A stretch of DNA of 40,469 nucleotides from Allobosea sp. ASV33 (GTDB lineage Bacteria; Pseudomonadota; Alphaproteobacteria; Rhizobiales; Beijerinckiaceae): the NCBI RefSeq assembly GCF_016428755.1, contig NZ_JAELTI010000044.1:1-40469 (forward strand). The letters run 5' to 3'. The translations under genes were made by a program, and so were the position numbers. Shown piece by piece: positions 1-8,087 of this stretch. The notes below the pieces were generated by a model. It was not told the DNA's origin. It ran no database searches and saw only the letters and a program-made list of their open reading frames with translations. Each line of letters starts with the position of its first letter. Within the stretch, counting starts at the first letter, position 1.

Positions 1-1237
1 CGTCGGCGGCATGGCCTCCTCCTTCAAGGATGCCGAGGGTTACACCTACGATTTCGGCGCGCATTTCGTCAGCAACCGCCTGGCCGATGCGATGGGGGCG
101 AGCGCGATCTCGCGGACGGTCCGGCACTATGGCGAGGCGGTCGCGCTGGGGCAAAAAAGCTACAGCTACCCGTTCGGCCTCGCGCTTTCGCCGCGCTACG
201 CCACGAGCGCCGTCGCCGCCCGCCTGAAGCCCCGGCCGGTCGGGAACGCGGCCGACTGGTTCCGCAACGCCTATGGCGAGGCGCTGGCCGAGGATGTCGC
301 GATCCCGCTCGCCGAAGCCTGGTCGGGCGCGCCGGCAGACCAGCTCTCGCCCGCCGTCGGCAACAAGCTCGCCGCCGGCGTCATGAAGACCTTCATGCTC
401 AAGGCGGCGTCGCGCCTCTCGGGCCGGGCGGTCTGCAACGGCTATTCGCACGAGATGCCGGAAAGCCCGCGCGTCTACCATGTCTATCCGGAAGGCGGCG
501 TCGCCAAGCTGCTTGAGCCGACGGTCGCCCGCCTCGGCGACAGCATCGCGCTCGAGTCGAAGGTCGAGCGCGTCTATGTCGAGAACGGCAGGGTCGCTGC
601 TGTGAAGGTCAACGGCCGCGAGATCGGCGTGTCCGCCGTGATCAGCACGGCGCCGGTCCATGTCCTGCCCAGGCTCGTCGAGGGCACCGGTGCGCTCGAT
701 GAACTCGGCGGCTTCCGCTACCGCCCGATGATCTTCGTCAACCTGCGCTTCGAAGGCCGCAATCTCCTGCCCGACACCATGCTCTGGGTGCCGGATCGCA
801 CGCAGCCCTTCTTCCGGGTTACCGAGGCACCGTTCTCCATGCCCTGGCTTGCGCCGGAAGGACGGACGCAACTGACCTTCGACATCGGCTGCGAGGTCGG
901 CGATTCCTGGTGGACGATGTCGGACGAGAAGCTGGCCGAGGCCTGCCTGGACGGTCTCTGCCGCATCTACCCGCATCTGCGCGAGCGCTATATCGGCGCC
1001 GGCGGCTTGCTGAAGACGCCCTTGGCCTACCCGGTCTATCTCGCGCGCTACGAGGAGCGCCGCCGGAATTTCGCCGAGAGCACCGGCGTTGACGGCCTTT
1101 ACAGCATCGGCCGCAACGGCGAGTTCGCCCATCTCCTGATGGAGGACATCTACTGGCGCACGCGGAAGCGGATGGACGACGTCGCCGATTATGTCGGCCG
1201 GGACGTCGAAGCAGCCGCCGTCAGGTCGGCCGCGTAG
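1..1237 (+). CDS. NAD(P)/FAD-dependent amine-oxidase-like protein (5' truncated by window edge)
   Basis: The reading frame is open to the left edge (Val-Gly-Gly precede the Met at 11), so the ATG at 11 is internal and the N-terminal dinucleotide-binding glycine motif is missing. What remains reads like the protoporphyrinogen oxidase/phytoene desaturase/UDP-galactopyranose mutase superfamily: GGMASSF followed by YDFGAHF resembles the family's second FAD contact (GGR...D.G.H), YPEGGVAKLLEPT resembles the conserved YP.GG segment, and the C-terminal SIGRNGEFAHLLMEDIYW resembles the FAD-closing motif. Neither substrate nor pathway can be read from sequence; nucleotide-sugar or isoprenoid oxidoreduction are both possible. 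It converges with the lactonase gene, overlapping it by 17 bp at the stop codons. The flavin fold is fairly certain, the reaction is not. Confidence 0.8.
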   Translation, partial: VGGMASSFKDAEGYTYDFGAHFVSNRLADAMGASAISRTVRHYGEAVALGQKSYSYPFGLALSPRYATSAVAARLKPRPVGNAADWFRNAYGEALAEDVAIPLAEAWSGAPADQLSPAVGNKLAAGVMKTFMLKAASRLSGRAVCNGYSHEMPESPRVYHVYPEGGVAKLLEPTVARLGDSIALESKVERVYVENGRVAAVKVNGREIGVSAVISTAPVHVLPRLVEGTGALDELGGFRYRPMIFVNLRFEGRNLLPDTMLWVPDRTQPFFRVTEAPFSMPWLAPEGRTQLTFDIGCEVGDSWWTMSDEKLAEACLDGLCRIYPHLRERYIGAGGLLKTPLAYPVYLARYEERRRNFAESTGVDGLYSIGRNGEFAHLLMEDIYWRTRKRMDDVADYVGRDVEAAAVRSAA

Positions 1238-2156
1238 CGCCGTTCGTATGCGTCATGACCGAATACAGCGAGGTCGTGCCGCAAATGAACAGGCGGTTGA
1301 GCCTCAGTCCGCCCCAGCAGACATTCGCGACGATCTCCGGGATCGCGAGCTTGCCGATCAGCGTGCCGTCCGGGTGGTAGATGTGGACGCCGTCGGCGGC
1401 GCTGGTCCAGATCCTGCCCTCGATATCGAGGCGGAAGCCGTCGAACAGCCCGGCCGTGCAGGTCGCGAACACCTTTGACGCGCCGAGCGTTTCGCCATCG
1501 GCCTCGATCGTGACGGCCCGGATATGCCGCGGCCCGTTCTCGGGGTCGTGGCTCGCGCCGGTATCGGCGATGTAGAGGATGCTCTCGTCCGGCGAGAAGG
1601 CGAGGCCGTTGGGCTTGACGAAATCATCGGCGACGACTGCGATCTCGCCGGTTCGCCCATCGATCCGGTAGACATGGCAGGCGCCGATCTCGCTGGGAGA
1701 CTTGTCGCCCTCATAGTCGCTGAGGATGCCGTAATCGGGATCGGTGAACCAGATCGAGCCGTCCGACTTCACCACCACGTCGTTCGGCGAGTTCAGTCGC
1801 TTGCCGCCGAAATGGCTGGCGAGGACGGTGATCGAGCCGTCATGCTCGGTGCGCGTCACTTGCCGCCCGCCATGCTCGCAGGTGACGAGCCGGCCTTGCG
1901 CGTCGACCGTGTTGCCGTTGGAGTTGCGCGCCGGCTGGCGGAAGGTCCCAACCTGGCCGGTCAAGGCGTCGTAGCGCAGCATACGGTCGTTCGGGATATC
2001 CGACCAGACCAGCGTGTTATGGGCCGGGAACCAGGCCGGCCCCTCCGACCAGCGCGCGCCCGTCCAGAGCCGCTCGACCCGGGCCGAGCCCGGAATGACG
2101 CGATGGAACCGCGGATCGAGGACCGTAACCCCCGTGCCTTCGAGCACGCCGAACAT
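1221..2156 (-). CDS. SMP-30/gluconolactonase/LRE family protein
   Basis: A 311-residue protein of the six-bladed SMP-30/gluconolactonase family, which hydrolyses sugar lactones with a divalent metal. Visible family elements are WSEGPAWFP near the N-terminus (with the metal-binding Glu), NGNTVDAQGRLVTCEHGGR, LNSPNDVVVKSDGSIWFTDP, KPNGLAFSPDESILYIADT and a C-terminal DGVHIYHPDG. The start at 2156 is chosen because it begins where the family begins and is preceded on the minus strand by AGGGAGA at good spacing; the open frame continues upstream without similarity. There is no signal peptide, so it is probably cytoplasmic. It lies immediately downstream of, and co-oriented with, the LysR gene. 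The substrate (gluconolactone or another aldonolactone) cannot be told. Confidence 0.9.
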   Translation of the reverse strand: MFGVLEGTGVTVLDPRFHRVIPGSARVERLWTGARWSEGPAWFPAHNTLVWSDIPNDRMLRYDALTGQVGTFRQPARNSNGNTVDAQGRLVTCEHGGRQVTRTEHDGSITVLASHFGGKRLNSPNDVVVKSDGSIWFTDPDYGILSDYEGDKSPSEIGACHVYRIDGRTGEIAVVADDFVKPNGLAFSPDESILYIADTGASHDPENGPRHIRAVTIEADGETLGASKVFATCTAGLFDGFRLDIEGRIWTSAADGVHIYHPDGTLIGKLAIPEIVANVCWGGLRLNRLFICGTTSLYSVMTHTNGATRPT

Positions 2157-2215
2157 GCCATATCTCCCTGAGGTTTTGCAGGAGCATCCCTGTTCGAGTT
2201 GAGAAGGGCAATGCC

Positions 2216-3121
2216 CTACAGGGCAAGCCCCGCATCCCAATAAGGCGTGGCGCCGTAGAGCTCGCCGAGATAGTCGACGAAGGCGCGCACCTTCTGCTCC
2301 ATGTGCCGGCGGCTCGGATAGACCGCATAGATCGCGACGCGCGAGCCGACCGCATAGGCCGGCAGGACCCGCTGCAGCGCGCCGGACTTGAGTTCCGGCC
2401 CGACATCCCAGGTCGAGCGCAAGGCGATGCCGACGCCGCCGAGCAGCGCCTCGCGCACGACCTCGCTCGAATTGGTGCGCAACGGGCCGTTGACCCGCAC
2501 CGAGACCGGCCCCTCCGGCCCATCGAGCCGCCAATGGTCGGCATTATGGGCGATCAAGGTATGGCGGGAGAGCTCGGCGATATCGGCCGGCGTGCCGTGC
2601 TCCGCCAGATAGCCCGGCGAGGCACAGAGAACCCGGTGGTTGCGGGCAAGCCGCTTGGCGACGAGGCTCGAATCCTGCAGGTCGGCGATCCGGATCGCCA
2701 GGTCGAAGCCCTCGCCGACGACATCGACGAAGGCGTCGCTGAGCACGAGCTCGACCGTCACCAGCGGGTTGGCGTCGAGAAAGCGCTTGAGATGCGGCGC
2801 GACATGCATCCGGCCGAAGGAGGTCGGCGCCGAGACGCGCAGCGTGCCGCGCACCTGCCCGGCACCGCTCGACACCCAGGATTCGGCCTCCTCGATCGAA
2901 GAGAGGATCGAGACGACGCGCTCGTAGAAACCCTGTCCGGCCTCGGTGAGGGCGAGCTGCCGCGTCGTGCGCTGGAGCAGGCGCACGCCGAGGCGCTCCT
3001 CCAGCCGGCGGATGCGCTTCGAGATCACGGCCGGCGACAGGTTGAGCTGCCGTCCGGCCGCCGACATGCTCTTGGTCGTCACCACATGGGCGAACACATC
3101 GAGATCGCCGAACCGGTCCAT
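2216..3121 (-). CDS. LysR family transcriptional regulator
   Basis: 301 residues with the normal LysR layout. An N-terminal winged helix-turn-helix spans about residues 1-60 (MDRFGDLDVFAHVV, then SMSAAGRQLNLSPAVISKRI and RLEERLGVRLLQRTTR), followed by a periplasmic-binding-protein-like effector domain to the end (GTLRVSAPTSFGR, DLAIRIADL). It resembles the large CrgA-like subgroup. The start is set by the conserved MDRF opening with a purine-rich GGTGGCG just upstream. It is divergent from glcD across 138 bp, so it is a natural candidate to control the glycolate oxidase operon, and it is co-oriented with the downstream lactonase. The effector is unknown. Control of glc is inferred from position only; the classical Escherichia coli glc regulator GlcC is a GntR-type protein. 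Confidence 0.95.
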   Translation of the reverse strand: MDRFGDLDVFAHVVTTKSMSAAGRQLNLSPAVISKRIRRLEERLGVRLLQRTTRQLALTEAGQGFYERVVSILSSIEEAESWVSSGAGQVRGTLRVSAPTSFGRMHVAPHLKRFLDANPLVTVELVLSDAFVDVVGEGFDLAIRIADLQDSSLVAKRLARNHRVLCASPGYLAEHGTPADIAELSRHTLIAHNADHWRLDGPEGPVSVRVNGPLRTNSSEVVREALLGGVGIALRSTWDVGPELKSGALQRVLPAYAVGSRVAIYAVYPSRRHMEQKVRAFVDYLGELYGATPYWDAGLAL

Positions 3122-3134
3122 CGCCACGCCACCT

Positions 3135-3149
3135 TTTCCAATCTGGAAA
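3135..3149. promoter_or_regulatory. Candidate LysR-type operator (T-N11-A dyad)
   Basis: The perfect inverted repeat TTTCCA-ATC-TGGAAA lies in the LysR-glcD divergent intergenic region, 14 bp upstream of the LysR start. It contains the T-N11-A spacing (T3136 to A3148) typical of LysR-family operators. Its closeness to the regulator start suits autorepression; a second half-site nearer glcD was not identified with confidence. Confidence 0.45.
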
Positions 3150-3259
3150 TAATGGCTGGCTTTGGCCGCACTGCAAGTGCCATTGAATTGATCTAATCTG
3201 CCGCGCAGAGAGAATGCCGTGCATGGCGTGTTGCGAGTCGTTGAAAGCGGAGGGGAGAG

Positions 3260-4696
3260 ATGAGCGCGATAGCTTTTCCGGTGCCGGATGCCGGCATCCT
3301 CGCCCGCCGCGAATCGATCATCGCCGGCCTCGCGCGTCTCGTTCCGCCGCAGGCGCTGATCACCAGCGACGACGAGCGCCGCCCCTATGAGACCGATGCG
3401 CTGACCGCCTATCGCCGCATGCCGCTCGCCGTCGTCCTGCCCTCGACCACGCAGGAGGTTGCGGCCGTTCTGCGCTATTGCCGGGACGAGGGCGTGCCGG
3501 TGGTGCCGCGCGGCTCCGGCACCTCGCTCGCGGGTGGCGCGATCCCGCAGGAGGACGCGGTCGTTATCGGCGTGTCCAAGATGAACCGCATCCTTGAGAT
3601 CGACTATGCCAACCGCGTCGCGCGGGTCGAGGCCGGTGTCACCAACCTCGCCGTCACCGGCGCGGTCTCGGCCGAGGGCTTTTTCTACGCGCCCGATCCG
3701 TCCTCGCAGCTCGCCTGCTCGATCGGCGGCAATATCGGCATGAACTCGGGCGGTGCCCACTGCCTGAAATACGGCGTCACCACCAACAACGTGCTCGGCG
3801 TGACCATGGTCATGCTCGACGGCTCGATCGTCGAGATCGGCGGCGCCCATCTCGATTCGCCGGGCTATGACCTGCTCGGCCTGATCAACGGCTCGGAAGG
3901 CCAGCTCGGCATCGTCACCGAGGCGACGGTGCGCATCCTGCGCGCGGCCGAGGGCGCGCGCCCCGTGCTGTTCGGCTTCCCGACCAGCGAGCAGGCGGGC
4001 TCGGCCGTGGCTGCGATCATCGGCGCCGGCATCATCCCGGTCGCGATGGAGTTCATGGACAAGCCGGCGATCGAGATCTGCGAGGCCTTCGCCAAGGCCG
4101 GCTACCCGATGGATGTCGAGGCGCTGCTGATCATCGAGGTCGAAGGCTCGGACGACGAGATGGACGCCCAGCTCGCCCTCATCGTCGCGATCGCCAGGGA
4201 GCACGGCGTCTCGACCGTCAAGGAATCGAAATCGGCGATGGAGGCGGCGGCGATCTGGAAGGGCCGCAAGTCGGCCTTCGGCGCCACCGGCCGCATCGCC
4301 GACTATATCTGCATGGACGGCACGATCCCGACTGGGCAGTTGCCCTATGTGCTCCGGCGCATGGACGAGATCGTGAAGGGCTATGGGCTTCGCGTCGCCA
4401 ATGTCTTCCACGCCGGCGACGGCAATCTCCATCCGCTGATCCTCTATAACTGCAACGATCCGGTCGAGGCGCAGAAGGCGGAGGATGCCGGCATGGACAT
4501 CCTCAAGCTCTGCGTCGAGGTCGGCGGCTGCCTCACCGGCGAGCACGGCGTCGGCATCGAGAAGCGCGACCTGATGACCTTCCAGTTCAATCCCGAGGAT
4601 CTCGCCCAGCAGATGCGGGTGAGGGCGGTGTTCGACGAGCGCTGGCTGCTCAACCCGGCGAAGGTGTTCCCGCTGGAAGGCCGGGTGGCGGCGTGA
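3260..4696 (+). CDS. glcD: Glycolate oxidase subunit GlcD (FAD-linked)
   Basis: 478 residues, the normal size for GlcD, the flavin subunit of membrane-associated glycolate oxidase (glycolate to glyoxylate). The vanillyl-alcohol-oxidase-type FAD domain is clear: PLAVVLPSTTQEV at about 55-67, PRGSGTSLAGGA at 83-94, then NSGGAHCLKYGVTTNNVLG. The C-terminal domain has FHAGDGNLHPLILYN and GEHGVGIEKRDLM, typical of GlcD and D-lactate dehydrogenases. The start has a strong GGAGGGGAGAG Shine-Dalgarno. The stop overlaps the GTG start of glcE (GTGA), indicating translational coupling. D-2-hydroxyacid dehydrogenases look alike, but the following glcE and glcF homologues make glycolate oxidase the best call. 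Confidence 0.96.
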   Translation: MSAIAFPVPDAGILARRESIIAGLARLVPPQALITSDDERRPYETDALTAYRRMPLAVVLPSTTQEVAAVLRYCRDEGVPVVPRGSGTSLAGGAIPQEDAVVIGVSKMNRILEIDYANRVARVEAGVTNLAVTGAVSAEGFFYAPDPSSQLACSIGGNIGMNSGGAHCLKYGVTTNNVLGVTMVMLDGSIVEIGGAHLDSPGYDLLGLINGSEGQLGIVTEATVRILRAAEGARPVLFGFPTSEQAGSAVAAIIGAGIIPVAMEFMDKPAIEICEAFAKAGYPMDVEALLIIEVEGSDDEMDAQLALIVAIAREHGVSTVKESKSAMEAAAIWKGRKSAFGATGRIADYICMDGTIPTGQLPYVLRRMDEIVKGYGLRVANVFHAGDGNLHPLILYNCNDPVEAQKAEDAGMDILKLCVEVGGCLTGEHGVGIEKRDLMTFQFNPEDLAQQMRVRAVFDERWLLNPAKVFPLEGRVAA

Positions 4697-5880
4697 TCAT
4701 CCACACCCCCACCACCGAGGCGCAGGCCTGCGCCGTCGTGAAATCGGTTGTCGACAGCGCCGTGCCGCTCACCCTGCGCGGCGGCGGCACGCGTTCCGCG
4801 CTCGGCCGCCCGGCCCAGGCCGCGAGCACGCTCTCCAGCGCCGGTCTCACCGGCATAACCCTCTACGAACCTGCCGAGATGGTCATCGCCGCCCGCGCCG
4901 GGACGCCGCTCGCGCTCGTTCAGGAAACCCTCGCCGAGCGCAGCCAGATGCTGCCCTTCGAGCCGATGGACCATCGCGCCCTCTATGGCAGCGAGGGCGA
5001 GCCGACGATCGGCGCCGTCGCCGCCTGCAACATCTCCGGCCCGCGCCGCATCAATGCCGGTGCCGCGCGCGATTCCCTGATCGGCGTCCGGCTGGTCAAC
5101 GGCCGCGGCGAGATGATCAAGTCCGGCGGGCGGGTGATGAAGAACGTCACCGGCCTCGATCTGGTGAAGCTGCTCAGCGGCAGCCACGGCACGCTCGGCT
5201 TCCTCACCGAAGTCACCTTCCGCGTGCTGCCGCGGCCGGAGCGCATCGCGACGCTGCAATGGCGCGGCCTCTCCGACGAAGTGGGAGTTGCGCTGCTGGC
5301 GAAAGCGCTCGGCTCGCCCTTCGAGCCGATGGCGGCGGCGCATCTCCCGGCCCGGATCGCTGGCGAGGAGGCGCTGACCCTGCTGCGCCTGGAGAATTTT
5401 TCGGACTCGATCGATTACCGTGCCGCTGAACTCGCGCTGCTGCTCGGCGACTATGGCACGCCCGATCTGCTGGAAGGAACGGCCCCGGCCGAACTCTGGG
5501 TCGACATCCGCGACGCGACCTTCTTCGCCGGCAGCGATGAGGCGGTCTGGCGGCTCTCGCTCGCCCCCACCAGCGGCCCGGAGGCCGCCGCTGCGATCAC
5601 GCAGATGATCCCGGCTGCACGCTGCTTCTACGACTGGGGCGGCGGACTGGTCTGGCTCGCGGTTCCCGCCTATGGCGATGCCGCCGCCGCTGTGATCCGC
5701 ACCGCGCTGAAGCCCCTCGGCGGCCATGCCACGCTGGTCCGGGCGCCCGACGCGATCCGCGCCGGCGTCGACGTGTTCCAGCCGCTGGCCGAGCCGCTGA
5801 TGCGGGTCACCGCCGGCATCAAGCAAAGTTTCGATCCCGCCGGCATCTTCGAGCCCGGCCGGATCTATGCGGGGATCTGA
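4693..5880 (+). CDS. glcE: Glycolate oxidase subunit GlcE (FAD-binding)
   Basis: 395 residues. GlcE is the second, shorter flavin-binding subunit of the GlcDEF complex. The N-terminal FAD-binding motif [14 protein letters not shown] is at about 27-40, and the later block with [17 protein letters not shown] and [17 protein letters not shown] is characteristic of GlcE. A GTG start at 4693 overlaps the glcD stop as GTGA; the stop overlaps the next gene as ATGA. Both overlaps place it firmly in the operon between glcD and the DUF2585 gene. No membrane segment is visible. The C-terminal domain is less conserved, as usual for this subunit. Confidence 0.95.
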   Translation: MIIHTPTTEAQACAVVKSVVDSAVPLTLRGGGTRSALGRPAQAASTLSSAGLTGITLYEPAEMVIAARAGTPLALVQETLAERSQMLPFEPMDHRALYGSEGEPTIGAVAACNISGPRRINAGAARDSLIGVRLVNGRGEMIKSGGRVMKNVTGLDLVKLLSGSHGTLGFLTEVTFRVLPRPERIATLQWRGLSDEVGVALLAKALGSPFEPMAAAHLPARIAGEEALTLLRLENFSDSIDYRAAELALLLGDYGTPDLLEGTAPAELWVDIRDATFFAGSDEAVWRLSLAPTSGPEAAAAITQMIPAARCFYDWGGGLVWLAVPAYGDAAAAVIRTALKPLGGHATLVRAPDAIRAGVDVFQPLAEPLMRVTAGIKQSFDPAGIFEPGRIYAGI

Positions 5881-6515
5881 TGACGCTCGCCGATACGCTT
5901 TCCGCCGAAACCGGCGATCGCCGCGCAAGCTGGGCGCCTAACCGCCTGGGCCCCGTCGCGCTCGTGCTGGTCGCCGCGCTGCTGATCGCCGGCGTCGCCG
6001 CGATCCTGCTCTGGATGGGCCGCGAGCCGATCTGCAAATGCGGGACGATCAAGCTCTGGCAGGGCACGGTGATGTCCTCCGAGAACTCCCAGCATATCGC
6101 CGACTGGTACAGCTTCTCGCATATCATCCACGGCTTCCTGTTCTACGGCCTGTTCTGGCTGATCCGTCGCATCACCGGCCTGCCGATTTCGTTCGGCCTG
6201 GCGTTGCTGCTCGCCATCATGATCGAGGGCGCCTGGGAGATCACAGAGAACTCGCCGGCCGTGATCGAGCATTACCGCTCGGCGACGATCTCGCTCGACT
6301 ACTACGGCGATAGCGTCCTGAACTCGGTCTGCGACACCCTCTCGATGGTACTGGGCTTCCTGATCGCCCGCCTCGTGCCGGTCTGGCTGACGGTGACTAG
6401 CGCATTGGCGATGGAGCTGATCGTCGGCTGGCTGATCCGCGACAACCTCACCCTCAACGTCATCATGCTGCTCTGGCCGATGGATTGGATCAAAGCCTGG
6501 CAGGGCGGGGCCTGA
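5880..6515 (+). CDS. UPF0314/DUF2585 family integral membrane protein inside the glc operon
   Basis: 211 residues matching the uncharacterised alphaproteobacterial UPF0314/DUF2585 family. Family blocks visible are [69 protein letters not shown] and [17 protein letters not shown]. Five or so hydrophobic segments (from about residue 20 to the C-terminus) predict a polytopic inner-membrane protein. Conserved Cys-x-Cys and several His/Asp/Glu suggest a metal or active site, but the function is unknown. ATG overlaps the glcE stop (ATGA) and glcF starts 3 bp after its stop, so it is co-translated with the glycolate oxidase subunits. A membrane anchor or partner role is inference from position alone. 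Confidence 0.92.
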   Translation: MTLADTLSAETGDRRASWAPNRLGPVALVLVAALLIAGVAAILLWMGREPICKCGTIKLWQGTVMSSENSQHIADWYSFSHIIHGFLFYGLFWLIRRITGLPISFGLALLLAIMIEGAWEITENSPAVIEHYRSATISLDYYGDSVLNSVCDTLSMVLGFLIARLVPVWLTVTSALAMELIVGWLIRDNLTLNVIMLLWPMDWIKAWQGGA

Positions 6516-6518
6516 ACG

Positions 6519-7892
6519 ATGCAGACCAACTTCACCCCCGAGCGCCTCGCCTCCGATCCGCGCATGCCGGCCTCGGAGAAGATCCTGCGCACCTGCGTGC
6601 ATTGCGGCTTCTGCACCGCGACCTGCCCGACCTATTTGCTGCTCGGCGACGAACTCGATTCCCCGCGCGGGCGGATCTACCTGATCAAGGACATGCTGGA
6701 GAACGGCAAGCCGGCCACACCGGAGGTCGTGATCCATATCGACCGCTGCCTCTCCTGCCTCTCCTGCATGTCGACCTGCCCGTCCGGCGTGAACTACATG
6801 CACCTCGTCGACCACGCCCGCGCGCATATCGAGGAAACCTACACCCGCTCCTGGCATGACCGTTTGCTGCGCAAGGTGCTGGCGGCGGTCCTGCCCTATC
6901 CCGGCCGCTTCCGCGCGGCGATGCTGATGGCGCTGGTCGCCAAGCCGCTCGCACCGGTCCTCGGGGTCATCCCGGTCGTCGGTTCGCGCCTGAAGGCGAT
7001 GCTGGCGCTGGCCCCGGCGCGTTTGCCGACCCGTTCCGCCATGGAAGGCCCGCAGAACTTTCCGCCGCCGGCCGAGCGCAAGCGGCGCGTCGCCTTGCTT
7101 TCCGGTTGCGCCCAGCCGGTGCTCGATCCCGCCATCAACGAGGCGACGATCCGCCTGCTCAACCGGCACGGCGTCGAGGTGGTGCTGCCGAAGGGGGAGG
7201 GCTGCTGCGGCGCGCTGGTCCATCATATGGGCCAGGAGCATGATGCCCTATCCTTCGCCCGGACCAATATCGACGCCTGGATGGCGGAGATCGACGGCGA
7301 AGGGCTCGACGCCATCCTGATCACCGCCTCCGGCTGTGGCACGACGATCAAGGATTACGGCTTTATGTTCCGCAACGAGCCTGCCTATGCCGAGAAGGCG
7401 GCGACGGTCTCCGCGCTGGCGAAGGACGTCACCGAATTCCTGGAGACCTTGGAGTTGTCGGCGGTGCGCGATGTCGCGATGCCGATCGCCTATCACTCGG
7501 CCTGCTCGATGCAGCACGGCCAGCAGTTGAAGGACGGGCCGAAGCGGCTGTTGTCGGGCGCCGGCTTCAAGGTCAAGGAGGTGCCGGAAGGCCATATCTG
7601 CTGTGGCTCGGCCGGCGTCTACAACATCCTCCAGCCCGAGATCGCGGGGAAGCTGCGCGAGCGCAAGATCGGCAATATCGAGCGCACGAAGCCGATGCTG
7701 GTCGCGACCGGCAATATCGGCTGCATGACCCAGCTCGCGAAGGGCTTTGCGGACAAGGGCTCAGGCGTGCCGGTGGTGCACACCGCTGAGCTGCTGGACT
7801 GGGCGACCGGCGGGCCACTGCCGGAGAAGCTCGCGCGGGCGGGGATCGAGGATCGGCCGCTGCGCGTTGCGACACTCGCGGCGGCCGAATAG
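6519..7892 (+). CDS. glcF: Glycolate oxidase iron-sulfur subunit GlcF
   Basis: 457 residues. GlcF carries electrons from the GlcD/GlcE flavins towards the quinone pool. Two ferredoxin-type [4Fe-4S] motifs are complete: C26-x2-C29-x2-C32-x3-C36-P and C77-x2-C80-x2-C83-x3-C87-P. The C-terminal half has two CCG-domain (DUF3400-like) blocks, GEGCCGALVHHMG and GHICCGSAGVYNI, as in GlcF, LutA and HdrB-type subunits. It starts 3 bp after the DUF2585 stop and is the last gene of the operon; a palindromic element follows. The length is normal and the gene intact. Confidence 0.96.
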   Translation: MQTNFTPERLASDPRMPASEKILRTCVHCGFCTATCPTYLLLGDELDSPRGRIYLIKDMLENGKPATPEVVIHIDRCLSCLSCMSTCPSGVNYMHLVDHARAHIEETYTRSWHDRLLRKVLAAVLPYPGRFRAAMLMALVAKPLAPVLGVIPVVGSRLKAMLALAPARLPTRSAMEGPQNFPPPAERKRRVALLSGCAQPVLDPAINEATIRLLNRHGVEVVLPKGEGCCGALVHHMGQEHDALSFARTNIDAWMAEIDGEGLDAILITASGCGTTIKDYGFMFRNEPAYAEKAATVSALAKDVTEFLETLELSAVRDVAMPIAYHSACSMQHGQQLKDGPKRLLSGAGFKVKEVPEGHICCGSAGVYNILQPEIAGKLRERKIGNIERTKPMLVATGNIGCMTQLAKGFADKGSGVPVVHTAELLDWATGGPLPEKLARAGIEDRPLRVATLAAAE

Positions 7893-7906
7893 CCAACAAG
7901 CGCATC

Positions 7907-8002
7907 ATGCTCGGGCTTGACCCGAGCATCTCCTGCCGAAGGGGGCGTAGGCGCCTTCTCGTCGCGAGATTCTCGGGTCTGCGCTTCGCTCCGCCCGAGA
8001 AT
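7907..8002. repeat. Palindromic intergenic element 1 (glcF-hisS)
   Basis: Two stem-loops in tandem: ATGCTCGGG/CCCGAGCAT (7907-7915 with 7921-7929, 5-nt loop) and ATTCTCGGG/CCCGAGAAT (7969-7977 with 7994-8002, loop containing GCGCTTCGC). The first could act as a transcription terminator for glcF, but no T-run follows. The wording matches dispersed palindromic repeats common in Hyphomicrobiales intergenic DNA. Confidence 0.7.
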
Positions 8003-8087
8003 GACGCCCCGTGACTTGCTCCCTGCGTCGCGGCGGTCTAACCCGCCTCGTACGTTTGTACCGCACGCCCCAATCCGAGTTCGTCCC

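Noticed and set aside
4444..5928. A 494-residue minus-strand frame opposite glcD/glcE
   Set aside because: Antisense shadow; glcD and glcE have full motifs and overlapping starts and stops.
7917..8087. Upstream extension of hisS to 7917
   Set aside because: It reads through a palindromic repeat and has no similarity to HisRS N-termini; the ATG at 8088 fits the family.
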